From assembly GCA_002433485.1 (NCBI GenBank), contig DJIF01000083.1, positions 36,137 to 80,332 on the forward strand: a stretch of 44,196 nucleotides of DNA, in the 5' to 3' direction. Of the stretch, positions 8,696-17,602 are shown piece by piece. The translations under genes and the position numbers were made by a program. Source of the stretch: Deltaproteobacteria bacterium UBA6601 (GTDB taxonomy: Bacteria; Myxococcota_A; UBA796; UBA9615). Within the stretch, counting starts at the first letter, position 1. Every line of letters starts with the position of its first letter. The notes beneath the pieces are model-generated. The model had not been told where the DNA came from. It made no database searches and saw only the letters and a list, made by a program, of their open reading frames with translations.

Positions 8696-9301
8696 GTGAA
8701 GACCTTGGATTTCTCTTTAATTTCAGCTGTTTTTTGTTTTCTTTTGGCTTCGGTGGCGGGCTGCGCACCGAGCCCGCCATTGTGTGCGCCTGAGGACCCT
8801 TGTGCTGCTGATGATGATGATAGCGCCGGTGATGATGATGACAGCAGCGTCGCCGCTGATGATGACGACAGCACCCCTGACCCTGAGAATCCCTTTGGCG
8901 GCTCCCTGCACCAGGGAGACTATGCTGGTGCCTGGCAGCTCAGCTACGTAGGTGCTGATGATGGAGTCATTTTCTGCACTGGTAGCGGGGAGCTGAACAT
9001 CACCGAAAACGGCACTATGACGGGTCAGGGTAGCTGTTCTTTGCTCCTTGACGGGCAGCCGCAGCAGCCGCAGAAAAGCATCTCATTTACCTGTCTGGCT
9101 GAGATGACTGATGTGGGCAACATGAACCATGGGCAGCTGCGCCATACCATGTCCTACGCCCCGGCCGAAGAACTGGAGTTCTTGCTGGATGGCAGTGCAT
9201 CCCAGGGGATGGTGGACATGGCCTGGGCGGGAGTGTTGCAGCTGCCGGACGGGGAGCGAAGCTTTGCTGGGCACCTTAATGCTGAGCAGCTGAGCCGCTG
9301 A
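8696..9301 (+). CDS. Lipoprotein with acidic Asp/Ser linker, unknown function
   Basis: The start is GTG at 8696, preceded by AGGAG with a five-base spacer. The 201-residue product has a signal peptide ending in VAGC (lipid-anchored Cys23), then three DDDDS blocks (about 39-64) and a compact C-terminal domain of about 130 residues. Acidic spacers of this type directly behind the lipidated cysteine are common in myxobacterial surface lipoproteins and probably hold the domain off the membrane. The C-terminal domain (GAWQLSYVG..., alternating beta-like pattern, two cysteines) resembles a small beta-sandwich but I do not recognise its family. Six bases separate its stop from the first possible start of the TMTC-like gene, so the two may be co-transcribed. 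Confidence 0.75.
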   Translation: MKTLDFSLISAVFCFLLASVAGCAPSPPLCAPEDPCAADDDDSAGDDDDSSVAADDDDSTPDPENPFGGSLHQGDYAGAWQLSYVGADDGVIFCTGSGELNITENGTMTGQGSCSLLLDGQPQQPQKSISFTCLAEMTDVGNMNHGQLRHTMSYAPAEELEFLLDGSASQGMVDMAWAGVLQLPDGERSFAGHLNAEQLSR

Positions 9302-9319
9302 GCAGCGGTGGAACGTTCG

Positions 9320-11080
9320 ATGAGCAGGCTCGCAAGCCATGTCCTGCTTGGGCTGCTGGTGCTCCTGACCTGGAGCGCTTGTGTGCACTCAGGCCACGTA
9401 AACTTCGACACCCCATGGATGGTTTTGCAGAGCCCGCTACGGGAGCTGGGACTGGCCGAAGCACTGCGCCTTGTGCTCTGGGACCTGGGTTTCGCTACCC
9501 GTCACGCGCTAGGAGCTGAATATCTGCCGGTGCGGGACCTGTCGGTCTGGCTCGATCTGCAACTATGGCCCGACAACTATCGGCTGCATCATCTGCATAA
9601 CCTGCTCCTACACCTCACGCTCTGCGCGCTTACTCTGGAACTGATGCGGGAGCTCCTGGGGCCCTCGCGCATGGCGCTTTGGGCCGCTGCCCTGTTCGCT
9701 GTGCATCCGGCGCACGCCGAGAGTGTTGCCTGGCTGGTCGGGCGCAAGGACCTGCTTGCCGGTGTCTTTGTGGTCCTCGGGCTGCTGTCCTGGCTGCGCT
9801 CTGGCGAGGGGCGTTTTGGGCGCCTGTTTGGGTTGCTCTGCATGTTGCTGGCCTGTTGGTCGAAGAAGACTGCAGTGGTTTTTCCGCTGTTGTTGCTGTT
9901 GATCCTGGCGCTGAGCGCTAAGGAGCGGCGGGGAGCGGGAGAGCGCCTCGCTGGTGTCGGCATGGCCTTGATCATGCTGCTTGTTGTTGGAACATCGTTG
10001 GCCGTCGGTGAGCAGATGGGCTTTCTTGCTGAGCGGCGGGGTGATGGTCTGCTTGAGCTGCTCTGGTTTCAATGTTGGATCTTGATGCACTATTTGGGCA
10101 GTTTTTTTGCCCCGTGGGACTTGAGCGTGCTCTATCCGGAGCCGACTCTCGGACCGAGCTCTTCGGGTCCTCTTTGGCTGGCTCCGACCCTCACCCTGGC
10201 TTTTTTGGCTCTGTTGGCTTGGAGTTGGCGCAGAGCGCCGTTGGTGGCATTGGGCCTGGCCTGGTTCCTGGTGGCTCAGTTACCCACCTCCCAGCTGGTG
10301 CCTCTTCAGAATCTGGTGGCCGACCGCTACCTCTTTCTGCCGTCCCTCGGCCTGGCGCTGGCGCTGGCAGTGCTCGGTTCCAGTGGGCCACCTCGGTTCA
10401 GGAGCGCAGCTGGGCTGATTTTGGCATTGCTTGTATTGACCGGCGCCTTGGCTGCAAGAGAACGCTGTGCGGTATGGCAGGACTCGGTGGCTTTGTGGGC
10501 TGATGTCGTGGACAAACATCCGGAACTTGCCCGTGGACACACGGCGCTCGCCGGTGCTCTGGCAGCTGCCGGTCGGCATGAGCAGGCCCGCGGTGTGATC
10601 GAGCGGGGTTTGCTGCGATTACCCGGGGATGCGCAGCTGCTTGAGGCCAGTGGCTTGCGGTGGTTGGAGAGTGGCGACCTGGAGCGGGCTGAGGAGGCTT
10701 GGCGAGGGGCTTTGGCGAGGGAGCCGCGGCGTCGCAAGGCCGCTAATAACCTGGCCCTGGTTTTGCGCCAGATGTCCCGCAACGATGAGGCCTTGCTCGT
10801 CGCTCAGCAGCTGGTTCGAACCCACCCAGCCTATCCGCGTGGCTTGACCACCCTTGGCACCTTGCTCTTTGAGCAAGGGGATCTGGTGGCAGCGGAGCGA
10901 GCGCTGCAAGCCAGTGTCGAGCTTGACCCTCGGCAGGCCAGCACTCTTTGCAACCTGGGTAGTGTCGCTTTTCGACAGGCTCAATACGACTCTGCTGACC
11001 GCTGGTGGCAGCGTTGTCTTGAGCTTGAGCCAGAACACCCCATTGCCGTTGAGGGACTCCACCATCTCGGTCGGCCCTGA
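9320..11080 (+). CDS. TMTC-like polytopic membrane protein with C-terminal TPRs (putative GT-C)
   Basis: From ATG 9320 the product is 586 residues (an in-frame GTG lies at 9308). The first ~390 residues are hydrophobic segments and include HPAHAESVAWLVGRKDLLA (about 129-147), a signature of bacterial proteins related to the eukaryotic TMTC family of TPR-bearing O-mannosyltransferases. The last ~180 residues contain about five TPR units ending in ELEPEHP. Family knowledge suggests a GT-C fold enzyme moving sugar from a polyprenyl-phosphate donor to a protein or glycan outside the membrane. The acidic pair usually seen near the first loop is not clear here (NFDTPW), so catalytic activity is uncertain. 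It lies between two lipoprotein genes on the same strand, next to polysaccharide genes. Confidence 0.7.
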   Translation: MSRLASHVLLGLLVLLTWSACVHSGHVNFDTPWMVLQSPLRELGLAEALRLVLWDLGFATRHALGAEYLPVRDLSVWLDLQLWPDNYRLHHLHNLLLHLTLCALTLELMRELLGPSRMALWAAALFAVHPAHAESVAWLVGRKDLLAGVFVVLGLLSWLRSGEGRFGRLFGLLCMLLACWSKKTAVVFPLLLLLILALSAKERRGAGERLAGVGMALIMLLVVGTSLAVGEQMGFLAERRGDGLLELLWFQCWILMHYLGSFFAPWDLSVLYPEPTLGPSSSGPLWLAPTLTLAFLALLAWSWRRAPLVALGLAWFLVAQLPTSQLVPLQNLVADRYLFLPSLGLALALAVLGSSGPPRFRSAAGLILALLVLTGALAARERCAVWQDSVALWADVVDKHPELARGHTALAGALAAAGRHEQARGVIERGLLRLPGDAQLLEASGLRWLESGDLERAEEAWRGALAREPRRRKAANNLALVLRQMSRNDEALLVAQQLVRTHPAYPRGLTTLGTLLFEQGDLVAAERALQASVELDPRQASTLCNLGSVAFRQAQYDSADRWWQRCLELEPEHPIAVEGLHHLGRP

Positions 11081-11122
11081 ACTGGACTTTTGCGCCGGAA
11101 GCCCTAGATTGTCCGCCATCCT

Positions 11123-11716
11123 ATGAAGCGCCTCGCCCTCAGTTTGATTTTGCTCGTGCTCGCGGCGCTCTCCGCGGCCTGCGCCACGACTTCTTCCACA
11201 ACCCGCGCCCCCAAAGTTGAGGCGGCTCCGACGGTCTTGGGTCCGGAGGATGTCTTTACCGTGCAGGTCTATCAGCAGGAGTCGCTGTCCGGTGAATTCC
11301 GCCTTGATTCCAACGGTGACTTTACCTATCCCCTGGTCGGAGCCGTCCATCTGGCTGGCGCGACGCCGACTCAGGCAGCACATGTCCTGGCAGAACGGCT
11401 GTCCGATGGATTTTTACTTGATCCTCAGGTCAGCGTAATGGTCAAGGAGTTCAACTCGCGGAAGGTCTCTGTGATCGGACAGGTTCGCAAGCCTGGTCGC
11501 TACGGCTATCACGAGGGAATGACCCTTGTTGAGGCCATTGCGATGGCTGGTGGAACCACAGACTCTGCGGTCTTGCGGAGCATTCAGGTGACCCGCAACC
11601 AGGGTGATGCTGCCGTCTACGAAGTGCCCTTTCGGGATATCACGCAGGGCCGCGAGCCGGCGTTCCCTTTGATCCCGGGTGACATCATCTTTGTTGAAGA
11701 ATCGCCGGTGAAATAG
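11123..11716 (+). CDS. Short Wza-like polysaccharide export (OPX) lipoprotein
   Basis: The protein is 197 residues with a signal peptide and lipobox (SAAC, Cys20). Residues about 36-109 form the polysaccharide export (Poly_export) domain (GPEDVFTVQVY ... YPLVGAV), and about 113-165 an SLBB domain (VSVIGQVRKPGRYGYHEGMT). It ends shortly afterwards with PGDIIFVEESPVK and has no extra SLBB domains or C-terminal amphipathic helix, so unlike E. coli Wza (about 380 residues) it cannot span the outer membrane alone. OPX proteins form the periplasmic channel for capsule or EPS export and partner with Wzc-type kinases, one of which is encoded about 2.7 kb away on the other strand. Confidence 0.88.
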   Translation: MKRLALSLILLVLAALSAACATTSSTTRAPKVEAAPTVLGPEDVFTVQVYQQESLSGEFRLDSNGDFTYPLVGAVHLAGATPTQAAHVLAERLSDGFLLDPQVSVMVKEFNSRKVSVIGQVRKPGRYGYHEGMTLVEAIAMAGGTTDSAVLRSIQVTRNQGDAAVYEVPFRDITQGREPAFPLIPGDIIFVEESPVK

Positions 11717-11739
11717 GCGGCTGAAGAGGCGCTTGTCCC

Positions 11740-12465
11740 TTACCTGCTGCGACCGTAGGTCCGCTGCAATTCTGCATCTCGCTGTTCCTGCCAGGCGCTA
11801 TAGCCCCGCTCGTCCAGCAGCTCAGCGGCCTCTTCGTCTGTGTCTTGGCGCAAGTCCTGAGCCTTGTCGCGGGCTTCCCCGAAGCTGAAGTCCTGGCGAG
11901 CGGCTTGGAAGAAACCGCGAATCTGCTCCTGTTCGTCACTGAGGAGCTGCTTTAGTTGAGCGCCTTGCTGGTCGGTTACGCCGTAGTCGTTCATCAGAGC
12001 CTCGACCATGGCCTGATTGCGGGCGAGCCTTAATTCGCGCCGCTCTTCTCGGCGCCGTTCTCGGCGCTCATAGAGTTCGTCGTCGATGACGTCGGCGAGC
12101 CGTGCTCGGACGTCGGGGTCGTCGGACTCCAAGACGTTCAGTACGGCGTCGTTGCCCTGGCCCTCAACGCCTTGGCCGCTGGCTTGCCCGTAGAGTTGTT
12201 GCGGGCCGCCTGGGTTCCTTCGCGCGCGGGCCATGGTCCGCTCAGCCTTGCCTTTCTTGATGAGCTTGAGCTGTTTCTCCAGCACCGCGATCCGTTCTTC
12301 CAGAGAGGGTAGAGAGGTGCTGTCCTGGGCCTCGCTAGAAGTGGTCTTGCTCGTTCCCAGGGCAGCGTTGAGCTGATCGATTCGCTGCTCGTGATGCTGG
12401 TGACTGACCGCAAGAGCACTTGCCAGTATCGCGGTGAGGACCCAGGGCAGTATTTGGCTCATCAT
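11740..12465 (-). CDS. Membrane-anchored helical periplasmic protein, unknown function
   Basis: This 241-residue protein has one N-terminal hydrophobic segment (signal or anchor, residues 4-20), a heptad-like coiled coil (LPSLEERIAVLEKQLKLIKK), a Gly/Gln-rich linker and a very charged helical C-terminal half rich in Arg, Glu and Gln. The C-terminal pattern (MNDYGVTDQQGAQLKQLL ... DERGYSAWQEQRDAEL) recalls Spy/CpxP-like or other helical periplasmic chaperones, but I see no diagnostic motif. Its ATG overlaps the TGA of the upstream lipase-like gene (ATGA), so the two are translationally coupled and probably work together. It ends 23 bp from the convergent OPX gene. Confidence 0.65.
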   Translation of the reverse strand: MMSQILPWVLTAILASALAVSHQHHEQRIDQLNAALGTSKTTSSEAQDSTSLPSLEERIAVLEKQLKLIKKGKAERTMARARRNPGGPQQLYGQASGQGVEGQGNDAVLNVLESDDPDVRARLADVIDDELYERRERRREERRELRLARNQAMVEALMNDYGVTDQQGAQLKQLLSDEQEQIRGFFQAARQDFSFGEARDKAQDLRQDTDEEAAELLDERGYSAWQEQRDAELQRTYGRSR

Positions 12466-14516
12466 TGTTCCTTGTCGTGTCCGAGACGGCAGGGGCCGTC
12501 GCAGGGGTGAATGATCGTTCCTTCGCGGCCTTGATGCAGGAACATCAAGGTCTGTTCAAGTGGTTCATCATATTGCCGCACTGCGTCGTGCGCTCCCGTT
12601 TCAGGGGCCGGTCGGTTACCTTCTGGTGGCAGCGGTAGACCGGGGTCAAACTGGGCGAGTCCAGAGGCTCCCGGACCCATGGGTGTAGGCAGCGCCTCAA
12701 GGCCAAAGACGGGGTGGACTTCTGGCGCGGTCAGCGGCAGCTCCATGGTGCGGGCCAGCGTATAGGCGCAGAAGTTTGGAACCTGCTCATCACCTATTGC
12801 CACCTGCCATAGGCCGTTGCGTTCGGCCAATTCAGAGCTGTAGTTCAGGGGGTCTACGGGATCCCAGAGCAGCTGGAGCATGGCGAACAGTTGCTGGCGT
12901 TGCGCCGGGTTGGGGACGGTCTCCAGCAGGAAGCTCTCCAGCGGCGTCCAGTTTGCTGATCGCTCAAGCATTACCATCCACTGGGCTCCCGGTACATGGA
13001 GGACAGCGTTGTTAACGATCTCAGAGGTGGCCAGGAATACGCCGCCGGCGATGCCGCCCAGTGAGATGCCGTAGTAGTAGATCCGGTTGCTGTCGACCAG
13101 GGAGCCGCCATTTTCTGCTTGTAGGAAATCACGCTGAGCAAAATCGGTGCGCATCAATCGTGCCAGAGCCAGCTGGTTGCTGAGGCCCTGGATCAGCTTG
13201 TCGGTGAGCAGCGGGAAGCGGTTGAGGTCGGTTGAGGCGCGGATTGCGTCGCCCCGGTCTCGTTCGGTCAGGCCTCTCCACTCCCCACCGATGCAGATTG
13301 CCCCCATGGCTTCGCATAGCGAGATGACGCGACTGGGGTCGCCTTCAGCACTCAGGTAGTTGGCTGCTGCGCTGAACAAGCCGTGGCCGAAGATGATGAC
13401 CGGGGCGCTGCCTGCTGGAGCCTGGCGAAGAGCATCCGGTAAGATCAGGGTGAAGTAGGCGTCGTCCTCTGCTCTGGGCAGCGGCAGGCCCTCGCTGTCC
13501 AACTGAAACATGCCCCGGTCGTGTTCGTCGTCTTCACTTTCCGCCGGGTCGTCGGCCCATAGGAAGTGAGTTAGCAGCAGTGAACCACGTATTTCTCGCC
13601 ACAGACCTTCAGCCAGGCTGTCGCCGAGTTCCCGGTCGAGGACCAGCGATATCTGGGTCACTGGTTCGTGATCAGGATCGGCCGGCAATTCTGTGCGCAT
13701 CTCCTGGAGGACTCGCGTCAGCGGAGCCCTGAGGTTTTCGGAGCTGCCAACGACGAAGTCCCATGCCAACTCGACCCGCTCTCGGTCCAGCCCCTGTTCT
13801 TCCAGGTGGCCGATCAACTCTCTGTAGTGAGCGACAAAGGCTCTTGAGCGTCCTGCAGGCTGGCCGCCGTCTCGCACCGTGATGAAATCGCTGGGGCCCT
13901 GCCAGGGGCTGCCATCAGCCCGCTCCAGGTTGGAGGTCAGAACAGCTGCGATATGAGCACCGGGCTGCAGTGCCTCCAGCGGGCGAATCAGGAGCGAACG
14001 CTCCTCCTCAGCTTGCGGTTCGAAGGAGTCCAGTTCGGCGAAGCAGGGGATTCGTTCGCCGTTGCTGAGGTTCCAGAGCTGGACCGCTGCATCACTGCGA
14101 AGGGATTGCTCCGGGGCCGCTAATGGCGGTAGTGATGCTGCCGAGAGCGCTTCGCCCGGCTGTAGCCAGAGTCCACCCGCAGGGGAGAAGCCGTCGCGGC
14201 GGTTGAATCGCTCAAGGTCGACACTGCCGTTGTCACCGGCTGGCACGCTGCCCGGGGCCAGGCTCACTCGGCAGCCGGTTACGCTTTGTGGGTCTTCGCG
14301 AAGCTGGTGTGCTGAGGGGTAGGGATTGTTGATGTTTTCGTTAAGCAGCCCGGCTTCCCCTGCGATCCCGCAGCGGCTCTCTGGTGCCCCCGGCCCACAG
14401 GCGCTGCTCAGCGTCACGGTGATCAGAGCCAGGGTGAGCAGCGCTACGCCTTGCTGGTGGCGCTCCCGAAGGCAAGCTGGTGGGGAGCAGAGCATGGTCG
14501 GGATCGTTCCGTCCAT
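12462..14516 (-). CDS. Alpha/beta-hydrolase (lipase/esterase-like) lipoprotein
   Basis: From ATG 14516 (AAGGAG at 14521-14526) the protein is 684 residues with a signal peptide and lipobox (SSAC). The N-terminal ~350 residues contain an Ig-like region reminiscent of the N-terminal domain of VolA/Pla-1-type surface lipases. A FGHG oxyanion-like motif (about 375) is followed by the nucleophile elbow GISLGG with Ser485; Asp576 (GDEQVP) and His670 (TIIHPC) are in the right places for the triad. The probable role is a surface or periplasmic lipase or esterase; the substrate is unknown. The next gene overlaps by four bases and encodes a membrane-anchored helical protein. The frame extends upstream to a TTG at 14531, but the ATG has the ribosome site. 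Confidence 0.75.
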   Translation of the reverse strand: MDGTIPTMLCSPPACLRERHQQGVALLTLALITVTLSSACGPGAPESRCGIAGEAGLLNENINNPYPSAHQLREDPQSVTGCRVSLAPGSVPAGDNGSVDLERFNRRDGFSPAGGLWLQPGEALSAASLPPLAAPEQSLRSDAAVQLWNLSNGERIPCFAELDSFEPQAEEERSLLIRPLEALQPGAHIAAVLTSNLERADGSPWQGPSDFITVRDGGQPAGRSRAFVAHYRELIGHLEEQGLDRERVELAWDFVVGSSENLRAPLTRVLQEMRTELPADPDHEPVTQISLVLDRELGDSLAEGLWREIRGSLLLTHFLWADDPAESEDDEHDRGMFQLDSEGLPLPRAEDDAYFTLILPDALRQAPAGSAPVIIFGHGLFSAAANYLSAEGDPSRVISLCEAMGAICIGGEWRGLTERDRGDAIRASTDLNRFPLLTDKLIQGLSNQLALARLMRTDFAQRDFLQAENGGSLVDSNRIYYYGISLGGIAGGVFLATSEIVNNAVLHVPGAQWMVMLERSANWTPLESFLLETVPNPAQRQQLFAMLQLLWDPVDPLNYSSELAERNGLWQVAIGDEQVPNFCAYTLARTMELPLTAPEVHPVFGLEALPTPMGPGASGLAQFDPGLPLPPEGNRPAPETGAHDAVRQYDEPLEQTLMFLHQGREGTIIHPCDGPCRLGHDKEQ

Positions 14517-14520
14517 AGTG

Positions 14521-14526
14521 CTCCTT
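14521..14526 (-). promoter_or_regulatory. Ribosome binding site fixing the hydrolase start
   Basis: AAGGAG in minus sense, four bases before ATG 14516. It favours this ATG over the TTG at 14531, which would overlap it. Confidence 0.7.
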
Positions 14527-14574
14527 GTCAACGATCCATCACGCTTGCTTCAGGTGGTCTAGTCTGTTTAGAGA

Positions 14575-16491
14575 GTGTTTGCCTTGAATCTCCCGCTACC
14601 GAAGCTTCTCCGGTCTCGCCGCCCTCCACTCAGGTCGGCCAGCCTCGCTGTTCTGCTCTGCGCGCTGTTTCTTGCTGCCGGTCTGCATTGCGGGGAGTTT
14701 CTGTGGGAAGGCGACCAGCCCGGTGAGTGTGATGACGCGGCCGACAATGACATTGATGGGCTGTTTGATTGTGACGACCCCGACTGTTCGGGCGCGCCCA
14801 TCTGTCTTGATGACACCCCCTGGGACGATGACGACACCTTTGGTGACGATGACGACCCGGTCACCGAGGAGATTCTGTTGGTGCCAGATGTGGATTCCCT
14901 GGGCCTGCCACCGCTCAAGGCTTATGGAGTCTCGCTGGTGGACTTTGATGAGGACGGTCGGCCGGACGTAACCATTGCTGCCAAGGAAGGTCTGGTGCTG
15001 ATGCGGAACCTGGGTGATTGGCAGTTTGAGGACGTAACAGAGGCCTGGGGTGTTGGTAGCGCGCTGGGTGAGGCTATCACTCAGGGGCATGCTGTCATCT
15101 GGGCTGATATTGATGACGATGCAGATCTCGATCTCTTCCTGGTACGCCGTCTGCGCATGAGGGACGATGGGCCTGGCGTAGAAGCTCAGCTCAGTCCTTC
15201 ACTGTTCTTGCGCACTGGTCCCAGCAGCCTGGTTGATCACACAGTGGCTGCTGGCCTGGATGTGCGTGGCTACTGGGAGGGTCCGGCATTTAGCGATCTG
15301 GATGGCGATGGGGATCTGGATCTGGTGGTTCTCGGTGGGATTAATTCCGGAATATTCGATGGGACCCCGGGCTTCATGGGTAGCCCCGGCCGTATCTGGC
15401 GCAACAATGGTGACGCAACTTTCAGCGACATTTCGGCTGCTGCTGGCTGCACCGGTCCTGACGACAGCGAAAGCTGGCAGGTGGTGGCGGTCGACTTCGA
15501 GGGTGATGGCGACATGGACCTGTTTGAGGCCAATGACCGGCGGGCATCGACGCTCTGTCTTAATGACGGTCAAGGTAATTTTGAGGATCTGGTTGGTGAG
15601 ATCAGTCTCAACTTTGGCAGCCCGATGGGCCTCGGTGTCGGGGATCTCAACGGAGATCGCTGCATCGAGGTCTATGGTACCAACTTCGGCGAGGCTGATA
15701 CTGCGCTGAACTTTGACACGCGCGGCGGCTTCACCGAGGTCTACAACAGTCTGGTGGGTCAGAATGATGATCCCTCACCACCGGTGAGCGGCTATGGGGT
15801 CTCGCTCAATGACACCGATCTGGATGGTGATCAGGACCTGCTCTGGGTTGCGGCCTGGGATGTGGCGACCTTCGGCGGAGGGGTGGTGCCCGGCCTCCTT
15901 GCTTTTGCTCGCAACACTCCTGGTGACCCCCTTGGTGCTTTGCGTTATCAGAGCATGGGGCCAGCGCCCATGTTAGGCGACTTGCACAATGCCTTCGGTC
16001 TGGCTCATGGCGATGTGGACGGGGACGGTGATCTGGATTTTCTGGTCGGGGTGGATTTCGACCCTCCCCAGCCCGCAGATTTCTTTCCACCGCTGGACGG
16101 CGATCCGGTGCCGTTGCCCGAGCACTCAGCGCGCAGCTTCTTCTTGCGTAATGACACCGTGCAGGGAGAGCGGGGCCACCTCAGTCTGACCCTCCGCCAG
16201 GATCCACCTAATGCCAGGGCAGTAGGCGCAATGGTGGTGGTGCGTGCGGGAGGGCTTCGGACCAGTCGAGCGCTCATGGCCGGCTCATCCTATAACTCGA
16301 CCCACGCTTATCCGCTGCACTTTGGTCTCGGTTCGCGTTCGGCCCCCGACTGGGTCTTTGTGCGCTGGCCGGATGGCTATGAGCAGTTGTTTACAGATCT
16401 ACCGGGTGGGGCGGTGACCTTGGAGCGCAGCGACGAACGCTGTGTTCCGCCAGGTAGCTGTGCGGGGATAGCGCCAGAGTGCGAACTCTAG
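14575..16491 (+). CDS. FG-GAP/VCBS-repeat lipoprotein with C-terminal ASPIC/UnbV domain
   Basis: The 638-residue product begins at GTG 14575 and carries a signal peptide with a lipobox ending at Cys39 (AAGLHC). An acidic Cys-containing segment (ADNDIDGLFDCDDPDC) and a DDDDTFGDDDD linker follow. Residues about 95-500 hold repeated DLDGDGDLDL-type calcium-binding loops typical of FG-GAP/VCBS beta-propellers. Residues about 540-615 match the ASPIC/UnbV domain (ARAVGAMVVVRAGG ... FGLG ... VRWPDG). These are secreted or surface proteins of unknown partner, often called CRTAC1-like. It diverges from the hydrolase gene with only 58 bp between, so the promoters overlap. The ribosome site is weak. Confidence 0.85.
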   Translation: MFALNLPLPKLLRSRRPPLRSASLAVLLCALFLAAGLHCGEFLWEGDQPGECDDAADNDIDGLFDCDDPDCSGAPICLDDTPWDDDDTFGDDDDPVTEEILLVPDVDSLGLPPLKAYGVSLVDFDEDGRPDVTIAAKEGLVLMRNLGDWQFEDVTEAWGVGSALGEAITQGHAVIWADIDDDADLDLFLVRRLRMRDDGPGVEAQLSPSLFLRTGPSSLVDHTVAAGLDVRGYWEGPAFSDLDGDGDLDLVVLGGINSGIFDGTPGFMGSPGRIWRNNGDATFSDISAAAGCTGPDDSESWQVVAVDFEGDGDMDLFEANDRRASTLCLNDGQGNFEDLVGEISLNFGSPMGLGVGDLNGDRCIEVYGTNFGEADTALNFDTRGGFTEVYNSLVGQNDDPSPPVSGYGVSLNDTDLDGDQDLLWVAAWDVATFGGGVVPGLLAFARNTPGDPLGALRYQSMGPAPMLGDLHNAFGLAHGDVDGDGDLDFLVGVDFDPPQPADFFPPLDGDPVPLPEHSARSFFLRNDTVQGERGHLSLTLRQDPPNARAVGAMVVVRAGGLRTSRALMAGSSYNSTHAYPLHFGLGSRSAPDWVFVRWPDGYEQLFTDLPGGAVTLERSDERCVPPGSCAGIAPECEL

Positions 16492-16519
16492 TGCGTCGTC
16501 TTCAGCGCTGCTACTGAGC

Positions 16520-17527
16520 TCAGCCGGGATAGCCTTGTGGGTTGCTACAGCGCCAGGCCCAAGCAGACTCCAGCATCTCTCGTACGCCCAGTTCGGCCTT
16601 CCAGCCCAACTCTTGCTGAATTTTTGTGACGTTGGCGATGAGGGCTGCACTATCGCCTTCGCGACGGGCAACCCTGCGTGCTGGGATGGGAGCGCTGGTG
16701 ACCTGTCTGGCGATCTCCAGCATATCGAGCACACTGCTGCCTCGGCCGGTGCCCACATTGTAGATCTGATGATTGGGGCCCCCGTCGGTGGCATTGAGCG
16801 CGGCCAGGTGGGCTCGCGCCAGATCCATGATGTGAATGTAGTCGCGGATGCAGCTGCCATCCGGGGTTGGATAGTCGGAGCCGAACACCTCAAGGTCTTC
16901 GCGCACGCCAAAGGCGACATCCAGCAGAACCGGGGCGAGGTTGTTGCGCACTTTCGGGTCTTCGCCAAGCTCAGCAGAAGGATGGGCCCCGACCGGATTG
17001 AAGTAGCGCAGAGACACCGCCGCACCGCTCGAATTCGCGAACTGCTCGGCGATCACTTGCTCGGCCTCTGCCTTGCTCGCACCGTAGGGATTCAGAGGAG
17101 CGAGTGGGGTCTCTTCGCGGCAGGGGGTGCCGTCGCCGTTTCCGTACACTGCCGCTGACGAAGAGAACACCAGGCGCTGACAGTCATTCCGGCGCATGGC
17201 CTCGCACAGGGCGGCAGTGCCGCTGATATTGACTTCCCGATAGAGTTCCGGCTCATCGATGGACTCGACCACCGACTTCAGACCTGCAAAGTGCACCACT
17301 GCATCGAAGGGGCCAGCAGCAAAGGCGCGCTTGAGGTCTGTCTGTGAGCGGATGTCTCCGCGGATCAGCTCAAGGGGGGTTCCGCCCAGCCTGCCAGCTC
17401 GAGACAGAGCCTCGCCGTGGCCGTTTATCAGGCTGTCCAGAACCACTACTCGATGGCCCTTTGAACTGAGCAGGCTGGCGGTGTGAGAGCCGATGTAGCC
17501 CGCGCCACCAGTGACCAACAGCGACAT
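16520..17527 (-). CDS. galE: UDP-glucose 4-epimerase
   Basis: From ATG 17527 (MSLLVTGG) the protein is 335 residues, normal for GalE. It has the extended SDR fold with the NAD-binding GGAGYIGSH motif (7-15), the SSSAAVYG strand (122-129) with the catalytic Ser/Thr region, and Tyr148-xxx-Lys152 (YGASK). RYFNPVGA, IRDYIHIMDLA and YNVGTG are all GalE hallmarks. The enzyme interconverts UDP-glucose and UDP-galactose (some also the N-acetyl forms), supplying sugars for the glycan genes around it. A start six codons upstream (17545) is possible; neither has a clear ribosome site. It is convergent with the UnbV-domain gene and divergent from a GT-C-like gene. Confidence 0.95.
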   Translation of the reverse strand: MSLLVTGGAGYIGSHTASLLSSKGHRVVVLDSLINGHGEALSRAGRLGGTPLELIRGDIRSQTDLKRAFAAGPFDAVVHFAGLKSVVESIDEPELYREVNISGTAALCEAMRRNDCQRLVFSSSAAVYGNGDGTPCREETPLAPLNPYGASKAEAEQVIAEQFANSSGAAVSLRYFNPVGAHPSAELGEDPKVRNNLAPVLLDVAFGVREDLEVFGSDYPTPDGSCIRDYIHIMDLARAHLAALNATDGGPNHQIYNVGTGRGSSVLDMLEIARQVTSAPIPARRVARREGDSAALIANVTKIQQELGWKAELGVREMLESAWAWRCSNPQGYPG

Positions 17528-17602
17528 TGGGCTGGATGAAATCATCGGCGCATTGTGTCAGCTACGCACTCTGCTGGCGAGGGGGCGTATTCTGCTTCCA
17601 TC

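Noticed and set aside
11740..12465. Calling the helical protein a lipase-specific foldase (Lif)
   Set aside because: The RxxFDY(F/C)L(S/T)A motif is absent and the protein is shorter; only gene position matches.
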